From NCBI RefSeq assembly GCF_900111675.1, contig NZ_FOHO01000004.1, positions 1 through 64,000 on the forward strand: a stretch of DNA of 64,000 nucleotides, read 5' to 3'. The translations under genes were made by a program, and so were the position numbers. This DNA comes from Paracoccus homiensis (GTDB taxonomy: Bacteria; Pseudomonadota; Alphaproteobacteria; Rhodobacterales; Rhodobacteraceae). Positions within the stretch are counted from its first letter, which is position 1; the number at the start of each line of letters is the position of its first letter. Below, one piece after another: positions 17,515 to 25,933 of the stretch. The notes under the pieces were generated by a model. That model ran no database searches and was not told the DNA's origin. It saw nothing but the letters and a program-made list of their open reading frames with translations.

Positions 17515-18648
17515 ATGACCACCATCACCTGTGTCGAGGATTTCCGCCGTCTGTATCGCCGCCGCGTGCCACGGATGTTCTACGACTATGCCGAAAGCGG
17601 ATCCTATACCGAATCCACGTTCCGCCGGAACGAAAGCGATCTGGCCGCGATCCGCATCCGGCAGCGCGTCGGCATCGACATCTCGCGGATCGACACGGCG
17701 ACCACCATGGCCGGCGCTGCGGCCAGGATCCCTGCGGGTTTCGCACCGGTCGGCATGCTGGGCATCCAGAACGCCGCCGGTGAAATCAAGGTGGCGCGCG
17801 CCGCCCGCGATTTCGGGGTGCCCTTCACGCTGTCCACCATGTCGGTCTGTTCGATGGAACAGGTCGCCGAGGCCACGGGAACGCCGTTCTGGTTTCAGCT
17901 ATATGTCGTCAAGGATCGCGGCTTTGTCCGCGACCTGATCCACCGCGCCAGGGCCATCGGCTGTTCGGGGCTGGTGGTGACGATGGATCTGTCGATGCTG
18001 GGACAGCGCCACAAGGACATCAGGAACCGGCTGTCGATCCGCCCCGACCTGCGCAACCTTCTGAACATCGCCACCAAACCGCGTTGGGCATGGGACATGG
18101 CCCGCACGCCCTATCGCAGCTTTGGCAATGTCGTGGGCCATGCCAAGGGCGTCGAGGATCTGGCCAGCCTGCTGGTCTGGGCGTCCGAAATGGTCGATCC
18201 CGCGCTGGATTGGCACGATATCGAATGGATCCGCAAGGAATGGGGCGGCCCGATCATCCTGAAAGGCATCATGGACAGCGAGGATGCCCGCATTGCCGCG
18301 GATCTGGGCATCGGAACGATCGTCGTGTCCAATCACGGCGGTCGGCAACTGGACGGGGCGGGCAGCACGATTTCATGGTTGCCACGCATCAGGGATGCCG
18401 TCGGTGACCGCTGTGAACTGATGCTGGATTCCGGAATCCGCACCGGCATGGATATCTTCCGCGCCTGCGCCCTGGGGGCATCGGGTGTGCTTTTGGGGCG
18501 GGCGATGGTCTATGCGCTTGGCGCCATGGGGCAGCCGGGGGTCGAGCGATTGCTGACGATCCTGGAAAAAGAGCTGCGCACGACCATGGGCCTTGCGGGA
18601 AAACACAGCATCGCCACGATCGGCGCGGCGGATCTGGACCGCGACTAG
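17515..18648 (+). CDS. FMN-dependent alpha-hydroxy-acid oxidase/dehydrogenase
   Basis: This 377-residue protein of the lactate/glycolate/mandelate oxidase family shows RVPRMFYDYAESGSYTE at the N-terminus, FAPVGMLGIQNAAGE and the active-site signature SNHGGRQLDGAGST, whose His is the catalytic base. It also has ELMLDSGIRTGMDIF and GASGVLLGRAM for FMN phosphate binding. It oxidises an L-2-hydroxy acid to the 2-oxo acid. It follows the sulfatase by 10 bases, so the sulfatase product could be its substrate. It resembles LldD but the substrate cannot be assigned. Confidence 0.9.
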   Translation: MTTITCVEDFRRLYRRRVPRMFYDYAESGSYTESTFRRNESDLAAIRIRQRVGIDISRIDTATTMAGAAARIPAGFAPVGMLGIQNAAGEIKVARAARDFGVPFTLSTMSVCSMEQVAEATGTPFWFQLYVVKDRGFVRDLIHRARAIGCSGLVVTMDLSMLGQRHKDIRNRLSIRPDLRNLLNIATKPRWAWDMARTPYRSFGNVVGHAKGVEDLASLLVWASEMVDPALDWHDIEWIRKEWGGPIILKGIMDSEDARIAADLGIGTIVVSNHGGRQLDGAGSTISWLPRIRDAVGDRCELMLDSGIRTGMDIFRACALGASGVLLGRAMVYALGAMGQPGVERLLTILEKELRTTMGLAGKHSIATIGAADLDRD

Positions 18649-18708
18649 CGTCGGTGCCAGATCCGCCGGCGGCATTGATCTGTGCGGCGCGACCGGGTTC
18701 CGGGTCCC

Positions 18709-19785
18709 TCAGGCGTCGCCGCGCTGTTTCGCGTTCTCGCGGGTCAGCGCCGCAAGGCGATAGAACCCATGCGCCATCTTGGAATAGGGTGTCAGCAGAA
18801 AGAAGGTCAGCACCGTCGCCAGATGCAGGGGCAGCAGCCAGCTGACAGCCCCGGATCCGGTCGCGGCATACAGCGCAAGCCCCGTCGCACTGACCGAAAA
18901 CAGCAGCAGCACGAAGGCCATTTCGCCACCCCATGCCCCGCTTGCGCCCAGTTCGGGATCGGCCTTGGTTTTCAGCCATGCCAGCCCCGCGGTTCCGATA
19001 CACAGCAGGATGCCGCCGGGAACGCCCAGCAGTTTCGGGATGCTGACAAAGGAATAGGGTGCTTCCAGCCCGAAGACGTAATGCAGCACGGTGCCGCTGG
19101 AGGTGGCGGCAAAGCACATCAGAAAGCCGTAAAGAACCGCCTGATGGAAATGGCGCCGGGCGTGGCTGAAGCGGTCCTCGTCCTCGAAATTGCAGCCGTC
19201 GCCATGCCCGCCCTTCAGGTTTTTCATCTGGCCGGCCAGCGCAAAAGCCCCGCGCAGATCCGTCCAGCGCAGCCTGCCGCCGCCGACGGTGGTCCAGTAG
19301 CCACGCAATGATATCGCGATGGTCAGCAGCGGCAGCAGGAAGGCGGGTGAAAAAATCGCCACCATCAACCCATGCGACAGATAGGCATAAAATCCCTCGC
19401 CCGAGGCGGGGCGCATCCCCTGCGCCAGCGCAAAGATCAGTCCGAAGCCCAAAACCAGAAGCCCCGTCATCGCCACGCCGTTGCGGTCGAAAACATGGGC
19501 AAAGCGCGCGGGCCAGGCATGGGCCTTCCAGCTGTCCTGACGGACATTCGCCAAAGCCTGCGGCAGGTTCAGGTCGAATTCATGTGGTGCGGTATACTGG
19601 CAGGCGTAATAGCAGCCGCGGCAATTATGGCACAGATTGGCCAGCTGCGTGATATCGCCATCGCTGAAGGCGCGTTCGCGATGCAGGGCCGGAAAGACGC
19701 TGCAATAGCCTTCGCAGTAACGACAGGCGTTGCAGATTTCCGACTGGCGGCGCGCCTCGGCGATGAAATCAATGTGCATTTGCAT
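18709..19785 (-). CDS. tcuB: Tricarballylate utilization 4Fe-4S membrane protein TcuB
   Basis: This 358-residue protein has an N-terminal two-cluster ferredoxin region (CNACRYCEGYC near 18-28, CHNCRGCYYACQY near 52-64), then about six membrane helices, matching TcuB/CitB. In Salmonella TcuB reoxidises the flavin of TcuA by passing electrons to the membrane quinone pool. It overlaps the tcuA stop by 17 bases and has AGGAGG 9 bases before ATG 19785. Here tcuC (transporter) is missing; transport may be by the neighbouring TTT or AbrB systems. Confidence 0.92.
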   Translation of the reverse strand: MQMHIDFIAEARRQSEICNACRYCEGYCSVFPALHRERAFSDGDITQLANLCHNCRGCYYACQYTAPHEFDLNLPQALANVRQDSWKAHAWPARFAHVFDRNGVAMTGLLVLGFGLIFALAQGMRPASGEGFYAYLSHGLMVAIFSPAFLLPLLTIAISLRGYWTTVGGGRLRWTDLRGAFALAGQMKNLKGGHGDGCNFEDEDRFSHARRHFHQAVLYGFLMCFAATSSGTVLHYVFGLEAPYSFVSIPKLLGVPGGILLCIGTAGLAWLKTKADPELGASGAWGGEMAFVLLLFSVSATGLALYAATGSGAVSWLLPLHLATVLTFFLLTPYSKMAHGFYRLAALTRENAKQRGDA

Positions 19786-21160
19786 GGGCGGCTGCCTCCT
19801 TGCCTGCGATGCGTCCGAAGACGGTGCCGATGGTCATGCCGAACCCGGCCAGATAGCCCTGACCCAATATCGACCCGGCCATGGTCTCGCCCGCGGCCCA
19901 AAGATTGCTGATCGGCCGGTCGCCGATGCTGCATTGCGCGTTCCGATCCACCTTCAGGCCCAGATAGGTGAAGGTGACACCGGTGCGCAGCGAATAGCCG
20001 TAGAAGGGCGCCTGGGTGATCGGGCGGGCCCAGTTGGTCTTGGGCGGGGTCAGGCCGCTGGTTGCGACACCGTCCAGCTCGGTCGGGTGAAAGCCGCTGG
20101 TATCGCCGCAGGCGCGGTTGAATTCCTTGACCGTGGCGCGCAGCCGTGCCGGGGGCAGGCCCATCTTTTCCGCCAGTTCTTCCAGCGTGTCTGCCTTGAT
20201 CGGCGGAAAGACCGAAGGCATGAACAGGTTCAGCGATTTGGCGTCGATGATGACGTGACCGACCTGATCTGGCTGTGCGGCGACCAGACGGCCCCAGATC
20301 GCATAGCGTTTGGGCCAGACATCCTCGCCCTCGTCATAGAAGCGTTCGGCATCCCTGTTGACCACGATCGAGAAGGGCACGCAGTCCAGACGTGTGACGA
20401 TGCCGCCATCGAATTTCGGGGCACGACCGTCGATGGCGACGGCATGGCATTGGGTGGGGTCGCCCACCTGCTGAACCCCCTGATCCAGAAGGTCCGCCAG
20501 CACGACGCCACGGTTATAGGGCGTGCCACGGATCAGGAAATTCCTGGCCGCCGGACCCCAGGCCCTGGCCAGCCAGTCAGTATCGGCCTGAAACCCGCCC
20601 GAGGCCACGATGACCGATTGCGGCGACAGGCTGTGCTGCGTGTCGCCCGTGGAATAGTCGACGCGGCACACGCGATCACCGTCCAGCGCGACATGCGTCA
20701 CCTTGGCATCGTAATGCACGACCACGCCCAGCTTTTTCGCTGTCCGATAATAGGCATTCACAAGGCTTTTGCCGCCACCAAGAAAAAAGGCGTTGGTTCG
20801 CGCCAATGACAATGTGCCAGACAGCGAGGGCTGAAACCGGACGCCGTGCGATTCCATCCAGGGCAGGCATTCTTCGGAACTGCGGATCGCCAGCCGGGCC
20901 AGATCTTCGTCCGTCTTGCCGCCGGTGACCTTCATCAGATCGTCGAAATACTCGTCCTCGCCATAGCTTTCGACCAGGGGTCCAAGCGGGCCCGAATGCA
21001 TGCAGCGAAAATTGCGGGTGTGGCGCGAATTGCCGCCGCGATATGCCTTGGGCGCGGCTTCAAGAATGACCACCTTCGCGCCTGCCTCGGCCGCCGTGAT
21101 GGCCGCGCAGAGGGCGGCATTCCCGCCCCCGATCACCACGATATCTGGATCTGTCGCCAT
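19769..21160 (-). CDS. tcuA: FAD-dependent tricarballylate dehydrogenase TcuA
   Basis: This 463-residue flavoprotein of the fumarate-reductase/3-ketosteroid group has an N-terminal Rossmann motif (VVIGGGNAALCAAITAAEAG), then RGGNSRHTRNFRCMHSG and a C-terminal LWAAGETMAGSILGQGYLAG. TcuA oxidises tricarballylate to cis-aconitate, which enters the TCA cycle. The ATG at 21160 follows GGAGGAGGCG. Order tcuA-tcuB with a divergent LysR matches tcuR-tcuAB of enterobacteria. Related dehydrogenases act on other polycarboxylates, so the substrate is probable rather than proven. Confidence 0.88.
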   Translation of the reverse strand: MATDPDIVVIGGGNAALCAAITAAEAGAKVVILEAAPKAYRGGNSRHTRNFRCMHSGPLGPLVESYGEDEYFDDLMKVTGGKTDEDLARLAIRSSEECLPWMESHGVRFQPSLSGTLSLARTNAFFLGGGKSLVNAYYRTAKKLGVVVHYDAKVTHVALDGDRVCRVDYSTGDTQHSLSPQSVIVASGGFQADTDWLARAWGPAARNFLIRGTPYNRGVVLADLLDQGVQQVGDPTQCHAVAIDGRAPKFDGGIVTRLDCVPFSIVVNRDAERFYDEGEDVWPKRYAIWGRLVAAQPDQVGHVIIDAKSLNLFMPSVFPPIKADTLEELAEKMGLPPARLRATVKEFNRACGDTSGFHPTELDGVATSGLTPPKTNWARPITQAPFYGYSLRTGVTFTYLGLKVDRNAQCSIGDRPISNLWAAGETMAGSILGQGYLAGFGMTIGTVFGRIAGKEAAAHANAH

Positions 21161-21236
21161 CGCCTCCTCCGTTTGGGATGTTCTAGCGGGGGCAGATTGA
21201 TTTGACTAATTCCGTGTTTTCAGTGATTGATAGGCG

Positions 21237-22157
21237 ATGCGCATCAATTTTGATTTCATCGACCTTCAGGTCTTTCTGGCGGTGCTGGAGACCGGGTCTT
21301 TTCATGGCGCGGCACAGCGGTTGTCGCTGTCGCAGCCCTCGGTCACGCGGCGTATCGCGGGGCTGGAGGAAAGCCTTGGCTCGACCCTGTTTGAGCGGAC
21401 CACCCGCGCGGTGCGGCCCACATTGGCGGCGCGGCGATTGCAGGTCAGCGCCGAGGCGATGCTGGAAACTGCGACGGAAACCACACGCGCGATGCGCGAC
21501 GAAAGCCAGATCCACGCCTATCAGCGGGCGCAGATCCTGACCATTGCCAGCATTCCCACGGTGCTGCGGCATCTGCTGATCCCGGCGATGCGGACGTTGC
21601 AGGCGCGCAGGGCCGGGCTGCGCATCCGCCTGATGGATCTGTCGGCAAGCGGGGTCGCTGATGCGGTGGCCAGTGGCGAGGCCGAGATCGGCGTGACCTC
21701 GATGTCGCTTCACGACGCCTCGACCCAGTTCGACAACCTGTTCGCCGATCCCATCGTTCTTGCCCTACCGCAGGGGCATGACCTTGCGGATCGCGGTCAT
21801 CTGGATTGGGGTGACTTGCGCAATCAGACATTGATCCTGCCCGCCCGCGGCACCGGCAACCGGTTGCTGATCGACGATGCATTGGCCCGCGCCGCCGACC
21901 GGGTGCACTGGGTTGTCGAGGCCGGGCGTTCGACGACGATGCTGCGGTTGGTCGAGGACGGGATCGGCATCGGACTGCTGCCGCGTATCGCGTTGCAGAA
22001 CGACGCGGCGCGTGGCGTGGTCTGGCGACGGATCGGTCAGCCCCAGATCCTGCGCCCGATCGGCCTTCTGTCCCGCACCGCGCAACGGCCGACCGGCGCC
22101 TTGGCCGATCTGATCGAGTTGCTGCACGCCGCGGGACGGCAGTTGCGCGATGGCTAG
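21237..22157 (+). CDS. LysR-family regulator, probably of tcuAB
   Basis: This 306-residue protein begins MRINFDFIDLQVFLAVLETG and carries AAQRLSLSQPSVTRRIAGLE, a canonical LysR helix-turn-helix, then a 200-residue effector domain (TIASIPTVLRHLLIPAMRTL, GIGIGLLPRIAL). It is divergent from tcuA with 76 bases between the starts, the arrangement of tcuR. In Salmonella TcuR activates tcuABC in response to tricarballylate. Equivalence is by position and family only. Confidence 0.86.
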   Translation: MRINFDFIDLQVFLAVLETGSFHGAAQRLSLSQPSVTRRIAGLEESLGSTLFERTTRAVRPTLAARRLQVSAEAMLETATETTRAMRDESQIHAYQRAQILTIASIPTVLRHLLIPAMRTLQARRAGLRIRLMDLSASGVADAVASGEAEIGVTSMSLHDASTQFDNLFADPIVLALPQGHDLADRGHLDWGDLRNQTLILPARGTGNRLLIDDALARAADRVHWVVEAGRSTTMLRLVEDGIGIGLLPRIALQNDAARGVVWRRIGQPQILRPIGLLSRTAQRPTGALADLIELLHAAGRQLRDG

Positions 22158-22174
22158 GGCGGGCAGGGCCGCCG

Positions 22175-22858
22175 TCAGATCAGGTCGTTGCCCTGGTTCG
22201 TGCCATGAAAACTGCTGGCACGCAGGGCGCGCACGCGGACGCGCTGCGCGGCCTCGATATGGGCGCGCATGGCAGCCTCGGCGCGCAGGGCGTCGCGGGC
22301 CTTGATCGCGTCCAGCACCGCCAGATGTTCCTTGACCGCCATGTCCGCGCGGTCGGATTGGATCAGCGTTGTGCGTCCAAGGATCATCAGCGCCTTGTGC
22401 AGCGCCTGAATGGATCGTGTCAGAAACCGGTTCTTCGCCGCATCGACCAGTGCGGCGTGAAATTGCCGGTTCAGGGTGAACGCCTCGGCCGAATTTCCAA
22501 GGGCCGCCATCTGCTGGTTCATGTCATACAGCTCCTCGATCTCGATGTCCGAGGCCGCACGAGAGGCCAGCCGCGCCGCGGTGCCTTCCAGAACGGCGCG
22601 CATCTCGTACAGCTCCATCACCTCGGCATAGTCGAGGCCGCGGATCGTGGCACCCTGACGGGGAAGATGGGTGACGATACCGTCTGCTTCCAAAAGGCGG
22701 ATCGCTTCGCGGATGGGGGTGCGCGATACGCCCAGCCGTTCCGCCAGTTCGGTTTCGCGCAGTCTGTCACCGGGTCCCAGCCGTCCTTCGCGCAGGTCCA
22801 TCAACAGCCGCTGATAGGTGGCATTGCCCTGCGGGGTACTGTCATCGTCGCGGGTCAT
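22175..22858 (-). CDS. GntR-family (FadR/FCD) transcriptional regulator
   Basis: This 227-residue protein has an N-terminal winged helix (LREGRLGPGDRLRETELAER, LGVSRTPIREAIRLLEADG) and an all-helical FCD ligand domain with metal-binding candidates (NRQFHAAL, KEHLAVLDA). The ATG at 22858 follows AAGGAC; the longer frame to 22942 would run across the operator. It is divergent from the AbrB-type gene and a 20-base dyad lies between them, a standard local repressor arrangement. FCD ligands are often carboxylic acids. Confidence 0.9.
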   Translation of the reverse strand: MTRDDDSTPQGNATYQRLLMDLREGRLGPGDRLRETELAERLGVSRTPIREAIRLLEADGIVTHLPRQGATIRGLDYAEVMELYEMRAVLEGTAARLASRAASDIEIEELYDMNQQMAALGNSAEAFTLNRQFHAALVDAAKNRFLTRSIQALHKALMILGRTTLIQSDRADMAVKEHLAVLDAIKARDALRAEAAMRAHIEAAQRVRVRALRASSFHGTNQGNDLI

Positions 22859-22875
22859 GGCGTCCTTGGTCCTTG

Positions 22876-22895
22876 TTGCATCCAAATGGATACAA
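22876..22895. promoter_or_regulatory. Operator for the GntR regulator
   Basis: TTGcATCCA-aa-TGGATaCAA is a 20-base palindrome with a single mismatched pair. It is centred 28 bases upstream of the gntR ATG and about 50 bases upstream of the abrB-type ATG. Its length and centre fit dimeric FadR/FCD regulators, which often use TTGTATnCA-like sites. Binding is inferred from symmetry and position. Confidence 0.75.
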
Positions 22896-22934
22896 TGGCA
22901 CACAGTAGGCGTCAAGAATCGCGAGGGGACTGGC

Positions 22935-23990
22935 ATGGGCATGATTCACACCGCTTCACCACTGGCGCGGCGCGGCCTGACCCTTGCGCTGGCGGGGGCT
23001 GGGACGGCGCTGTTCTGGCTGCTTGATCTGCCGCTGCCTTTCCTGTTCGGGCCGATGGCCTTTTGCCTGGCCGGTGCGTTGGCGCATCTGCCGCTGAAAG
23101 GGTTCGGTCAGATTTCCGTCGCCGCGCGGACCATCCTTGGCGTCGCCGTCGGGGCCTCGATCACGCCCGAGGTGGTGGGCCAGTTGCCGCGCATGGCGCT
23201 GTCGGTGGCGCTGGTTCCGGTATTCATCGGGCTGATCGCGCTGGTCGGCGTGCCGTTCTTTCGCAAGCTGTGGCATTTCGACGGGCCGACGGCCTATTAC
23301 GCGGCGATGCCCGGCGGTCTGCAGGACATGGTGATCTTCGGGACCGAGGCCGGCGGCGACCCGCGTGCCCTGTCGCTGATCCATGCCACGCGGGTTCTGA
23401 TCATCGTCACGCTGGCCCCGTTCATTCTTGGGCATTTCTATGGCGCGGCACTGACCAACCCGATTGGCGCACCGGTCACCGATCTGCCCCTGCACGAGGT
23501 CGCGATCATGGTTCTGGCCGCCTGGATCGGCTGGAAAGGGGGCGAGCGGGTGGGGCTGTTCGGCGCCTCGATCCTGGGACCGATGATCGTGACGGCGGCC
23601 CTGTCGCTGGCCGATGTGATCCATTCGCGCCCCCCGGCCGAGGCGATCCTGGCCGCGCAATTCTTCATCGGCTGCGGCATCGGGGTTCATTTCCTGGGCG
23701 TGACATGGCGGGAACTGACCCGCGTCGTTGCGGCGGGCGTGGCCTATGTGCTGGTGCTGGCGGTGCTGGCGGCGGGGTTCACCGCGCTTGTGACCGCGCT
23801 GGGGCTGGGCGATCCGGTGCCGGCATTCCTGGCCTTCGCACCCGGCGGTCAGGCCGAGATGACCGTGCTGGCCATCGTCACCGGGGCCGATCTGGGTTTC
23901 GTCATCACCCATCACCTGACGCGGATCGTGCTGGTGATCGTGGGGGCGCCGCTGATCGCGGGGCTTATGGCGCGTAGACCTGCGGGTTGA
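22935..23990 (+). CDS. AbrB-family membrane protein (putative transporter)
   Basis: This 351-residue hydrophobic protein shows two AbrB duplications: PLPFLFGPMAFCLAGAL with GVAVGASITPEVVGQLP, and ERVGLFGASILGPMIVTAAL with AFAPGGQAEMTVLAIVTGAD. About ten membrane helices are seen. The family (AbrB/PF05145, sometimes called ammonia monooxygenase by old annotation) is regarded as a transporter family without settled substrates. ATG 22935 follows GAGGGGAC. It ends inside the convergent dehydrogenase by 26 bases. The divergent GntR gene probably represses it. Confidence 0.85.
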   Translation: MGMIHTASPLARRGLTLALAGAGTALFWLLDLPLPFLFGPMAFCLAGALAHLPLKGFGQISVAARTILGVAVGASITPEVVGQLPRMALSVALVPVFIGLIALVGVPFFRKLWHFDGPTAYYAAMPGGLQDMVIFGTEAGGDPRALSLIHATRVLIIVTLAPFILGHFYGAALTNPIGAPVTDLPLHEVAIMVLAAWIGWKGGERVGLFGASILGPMIVTAALSLADVIHSRPPAEAILAAQFFIGCGIGVHFLGVTWRELTRVVAAGVAYVLVLAVLAAGFTALVTALGLGDPVPAFLAFAPGGQAEMTVLAIVTGADLGFVITHHLTRIVLVIVGAPLIAGLMARRPAG

Positions 23991-24939
23991 CCATATTGAT
24001 CGGCACCCCGTCCGCATAGGCGTTCACCTGCTGGAAGATGTCGGTGAACTGCCTGTCCAGCTCGTCCTCGGTGACAAAGCCGATATGTGGCGTGGCCAGC
24101 AGGCCTGGGTGCGATAACAGCGGGTCGGACGCATCGGTCAGCGGTTCGTGATCAAAGACATCGACCGCCGCCATGCCGGGACGGCCCGCATTCAGCGCGG
24201 CCAGCAATGCCCCCGGCGCGATCAATTCCGCGCGGGCGGTGTTCACCAGCAGCGAGCGCGGCGACATCTGGGCCAGATCATCGGCGCTGATCGTTGCGCG
24301 GGTTTGCGCAGTCAACCGTTTATGCAACGAGACGATATCGCATTCGGCAAAAAAGGCCCGGCGGCTGACAGCAACGGTTTCGCCATCGGCAAGGGCACGG
24401 GCGCGGCCTGCCTCGGATGCCCACCAGATCACGCGCATCCCAAGGGCGCGGGCATGGCCCGCCACCACCCGCCCGATCCGGCCATAGCCGTAAAGCCCCA
24501 GCTTTCGTCCGCGCAGCGAACGGCCGACACCCATCTGCCAGTTCCCGGACTTGGCGCTGGCAATCTGTTGGGGCAGCTGGCGCATCGCCGCCAGCATCAA
24601 GGTCAGCGTCAGTTCTGCCGCGGCATGATTGGCGCCGTCGCCGCCGCTGTGCGAACACAGCAACACACCGTGATCGCTGCAGGCCGCCACATCGACATGC
24701 GGAAAGGCCCCGCGCTGGGACACCAGCCGCAGGGCGGGCAGGTGCCGCAACAGATCGCGCGTCACCTTCGTGCGTTCGCGAAACAGGACAAGGCACTCGG
24801 CATCCGACAGCCTTTGCACAAGTGTCGCCATATCCGGGGCGTGATCGGTCCAGACAGTCACCTGATGCCGATGCAGCAGGTCAAAGCAGGGCAGCCTGCG
24901 CAACGTGTCGAACCAGTCGTCAAGGATATGGACCCGCAT
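23965..24939 (-). CDS. D-isomer-specific 2-hydroxyacid dehydrogenase
   Basis: This 324-residue NAD-dependent dehydrogenase has the N-terminal catalytic domain, then LRGRKLGLYGYGRIGRVVAG (Rossmann GxGxxG near 150), SLHKRLTAQTRATI, LVNTARAELI with the substrate Arg, and LLATPHIGFVTED with the catalytic His. It reduces a 2-oxo acid to the D-2-hydroxy acid or the reverse. It is the last gene of the 30.2-24.0 kb operon, 5 bases after the 53-aa gene. The substrate may be linked to the PrpF-like step; this is inference. Confidence 0.88.
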   Translation of the reverse strand: MRVHILDDWFDTLRRLPCFDLLHRHQVTVWTDHAPDMATLVQRLSDAECLVLFRERTKVTRDLLRHLPALRLVSQRGAFPHVDVAACSDHGVLLCSHSGGDGANHAAAELTLTLMLAAMRQLPQQIASAKSGNWQMGVGRSLRGRKLGLYGYGRIGRVVAGHARALGMRVIWWASEAGRARALADGETVAVSRRAFFAECDIVSLHKRLTAQTRATISADDLAQMSPRSLLVNTARAELIAPGALLAALNAGRPGMAAVDVFDHEPLTDASDPLLSHPGLLATPHIGFVTEDELDRQFTDIFQQVNAYADGVPINMVNPQVYAP

Positions 24940-24944
24940 CGCGC

Positions 24945-25106
24945 CTATCCCTGCCCGGACAGCGCCTTGATCGCGCGGCTGACGCGGTCATGAAGCTCGA
25001 CCAGGGCACGTTTGTCGGGGTCGTTGTCTGCGATGCGCTGCGACAGGTCATTGCGAACCTCTTCCAGTTCGCGGCAGGCCCGTTTCAGTTTCTCGTAATC
25101 GCTCAT
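24945..25106 (-). CDS. Small 53-residue charged helical protein
   Basis: ATG 25106 to TAG 24945 encodes a 53-residue protein, MSDYEKLKRACRELEEV then RNDLSQRIADNDPDKRAL and a C-terminal VSRAIKALSGQG. It has regular heptad-like leucine spacing and many charges, consistent with a short helical hairpin or coiled coil. It fits tightly between usp (10 bases) and the dehydrogenase (5 bases), and the gap has no other use, which supports real translation. No family recognised. Confidence 0.6.
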   Translation of the reverse strand: MSDYEKLKRACRELEEVRNDLSQRIADNDPDKRALVELHDRVSRAIKALSGQG

Positions 25107-25116
25107 GTTGGTGCCA

Positions 25117-25932
25117 TCAATGCGACAGCAGGACGGGGATACGGGTTCTGGACAGAACCTCGGAGGTCACGCCGCCCAGAAAATCCTCGCGGAATTTGGA
25201 ATGTTCGAACGCGCCCAGCACCAGAAGCGACGGGTCATGCCGTTCGCACCAAGTCAGCAGCGTTTCCGCGACGGGGTGGCTGCTGGGCCATTCCTGGTGG
25301 CTGGCCTCGACACCGTGGCGGGCCAGATGGGTCATCAGGTCGTCGATCGGCCAGGCGTTGCGCGGGCCGACGGTCAGAACACTGACCTGACCGTCCTCTT
25401 CCAGCAGGCGCAGACTGTCCGACAAGGCGCGTGCCGCGGCGCGACCCCCATCCCAGGCCAGTGCGGCGTGGTTGTGCCGGGCGGCAGCGTCATGGCCGGC
25501 AGGCACGACGATCACCGGGCGACCGGACATCAGCGCGATCCGGTCGGGATGGACCGTGACATGTTCGTCATCCTCGTCGGAATGGGTGCCCACGATCAGC
25601 ATGTCGTAATGGCGCGCGGCCTCGGACAGGACCTTGTCCACACGGCCGGTGATTTCGGTCAGTGGCACATCCTGATCCAGGTCCAGCGCCGCGCGTTCCT
25701 GGGCGAAAGCCGCCTTGATCGCCTCGACGACGCTGTTGTTGGCGCTTGTCAGAAGTTTGCGCACATCATTCGGGATCCAGCGGGATCGGCGGTCGATGAC
25801 CTCGTGTCCGCTATGGGCCAGAATGGCCGTGACATGCGCGCCGTGCCGCCGCGCCATCGAGGCGGCATAGCGCAGCGCGGCCCGCGACCCGTCGGACCCG
25901 TTGAACGCCACAAGCAGGTTCATCATCGGCAT
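25117..25932 (-). CDS. Universal stress protein, tandem Usp domains
   Basis: This 271-residue protein has two Usp-like alpha/beta domains (about 1-140 and 145-271). The first contains NLLVAFNGSDGSRAALRYAA and DMLIVGTHSDED; the second contains LLVLGAFEHSKFREDFLGGV followed by RTRIPVLLSH, near the ATP-binding GxxGxxxxGS position. The start is ATG 25932, four bases from the prpF-like stop, with GGAAGGG upstream. Usp proteins are cytoplasmic and often co-transcribed with transporters; its role here is unknown. Confidence 0.85.
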   Translation of the reverse strand: MPMMNLLVAFNGSDGSRAALRYAASMARRHGAHVTAILAHSGHEVIDRRSRWIPNDVRKLLTSANNSVVEAIKAAFAQERAALDLDQDVPLTEITGRVDKVLSEAARHYDMLIVGTHSDEDDEHVTVHPDRIALMSGRPVIVVPAGHDAAARHNHAALAWDGGRAAARALSDSLRLLEEDGQVSVLTVGPRNAWPIDDLMTHLARHGVEASHQEWPSSHPVAETLLTWCERHDPSLLVLGAFEHSKFREDFLGGVTSEVLSRTRIPVLLSH

Positions 25933-25933
25933 G

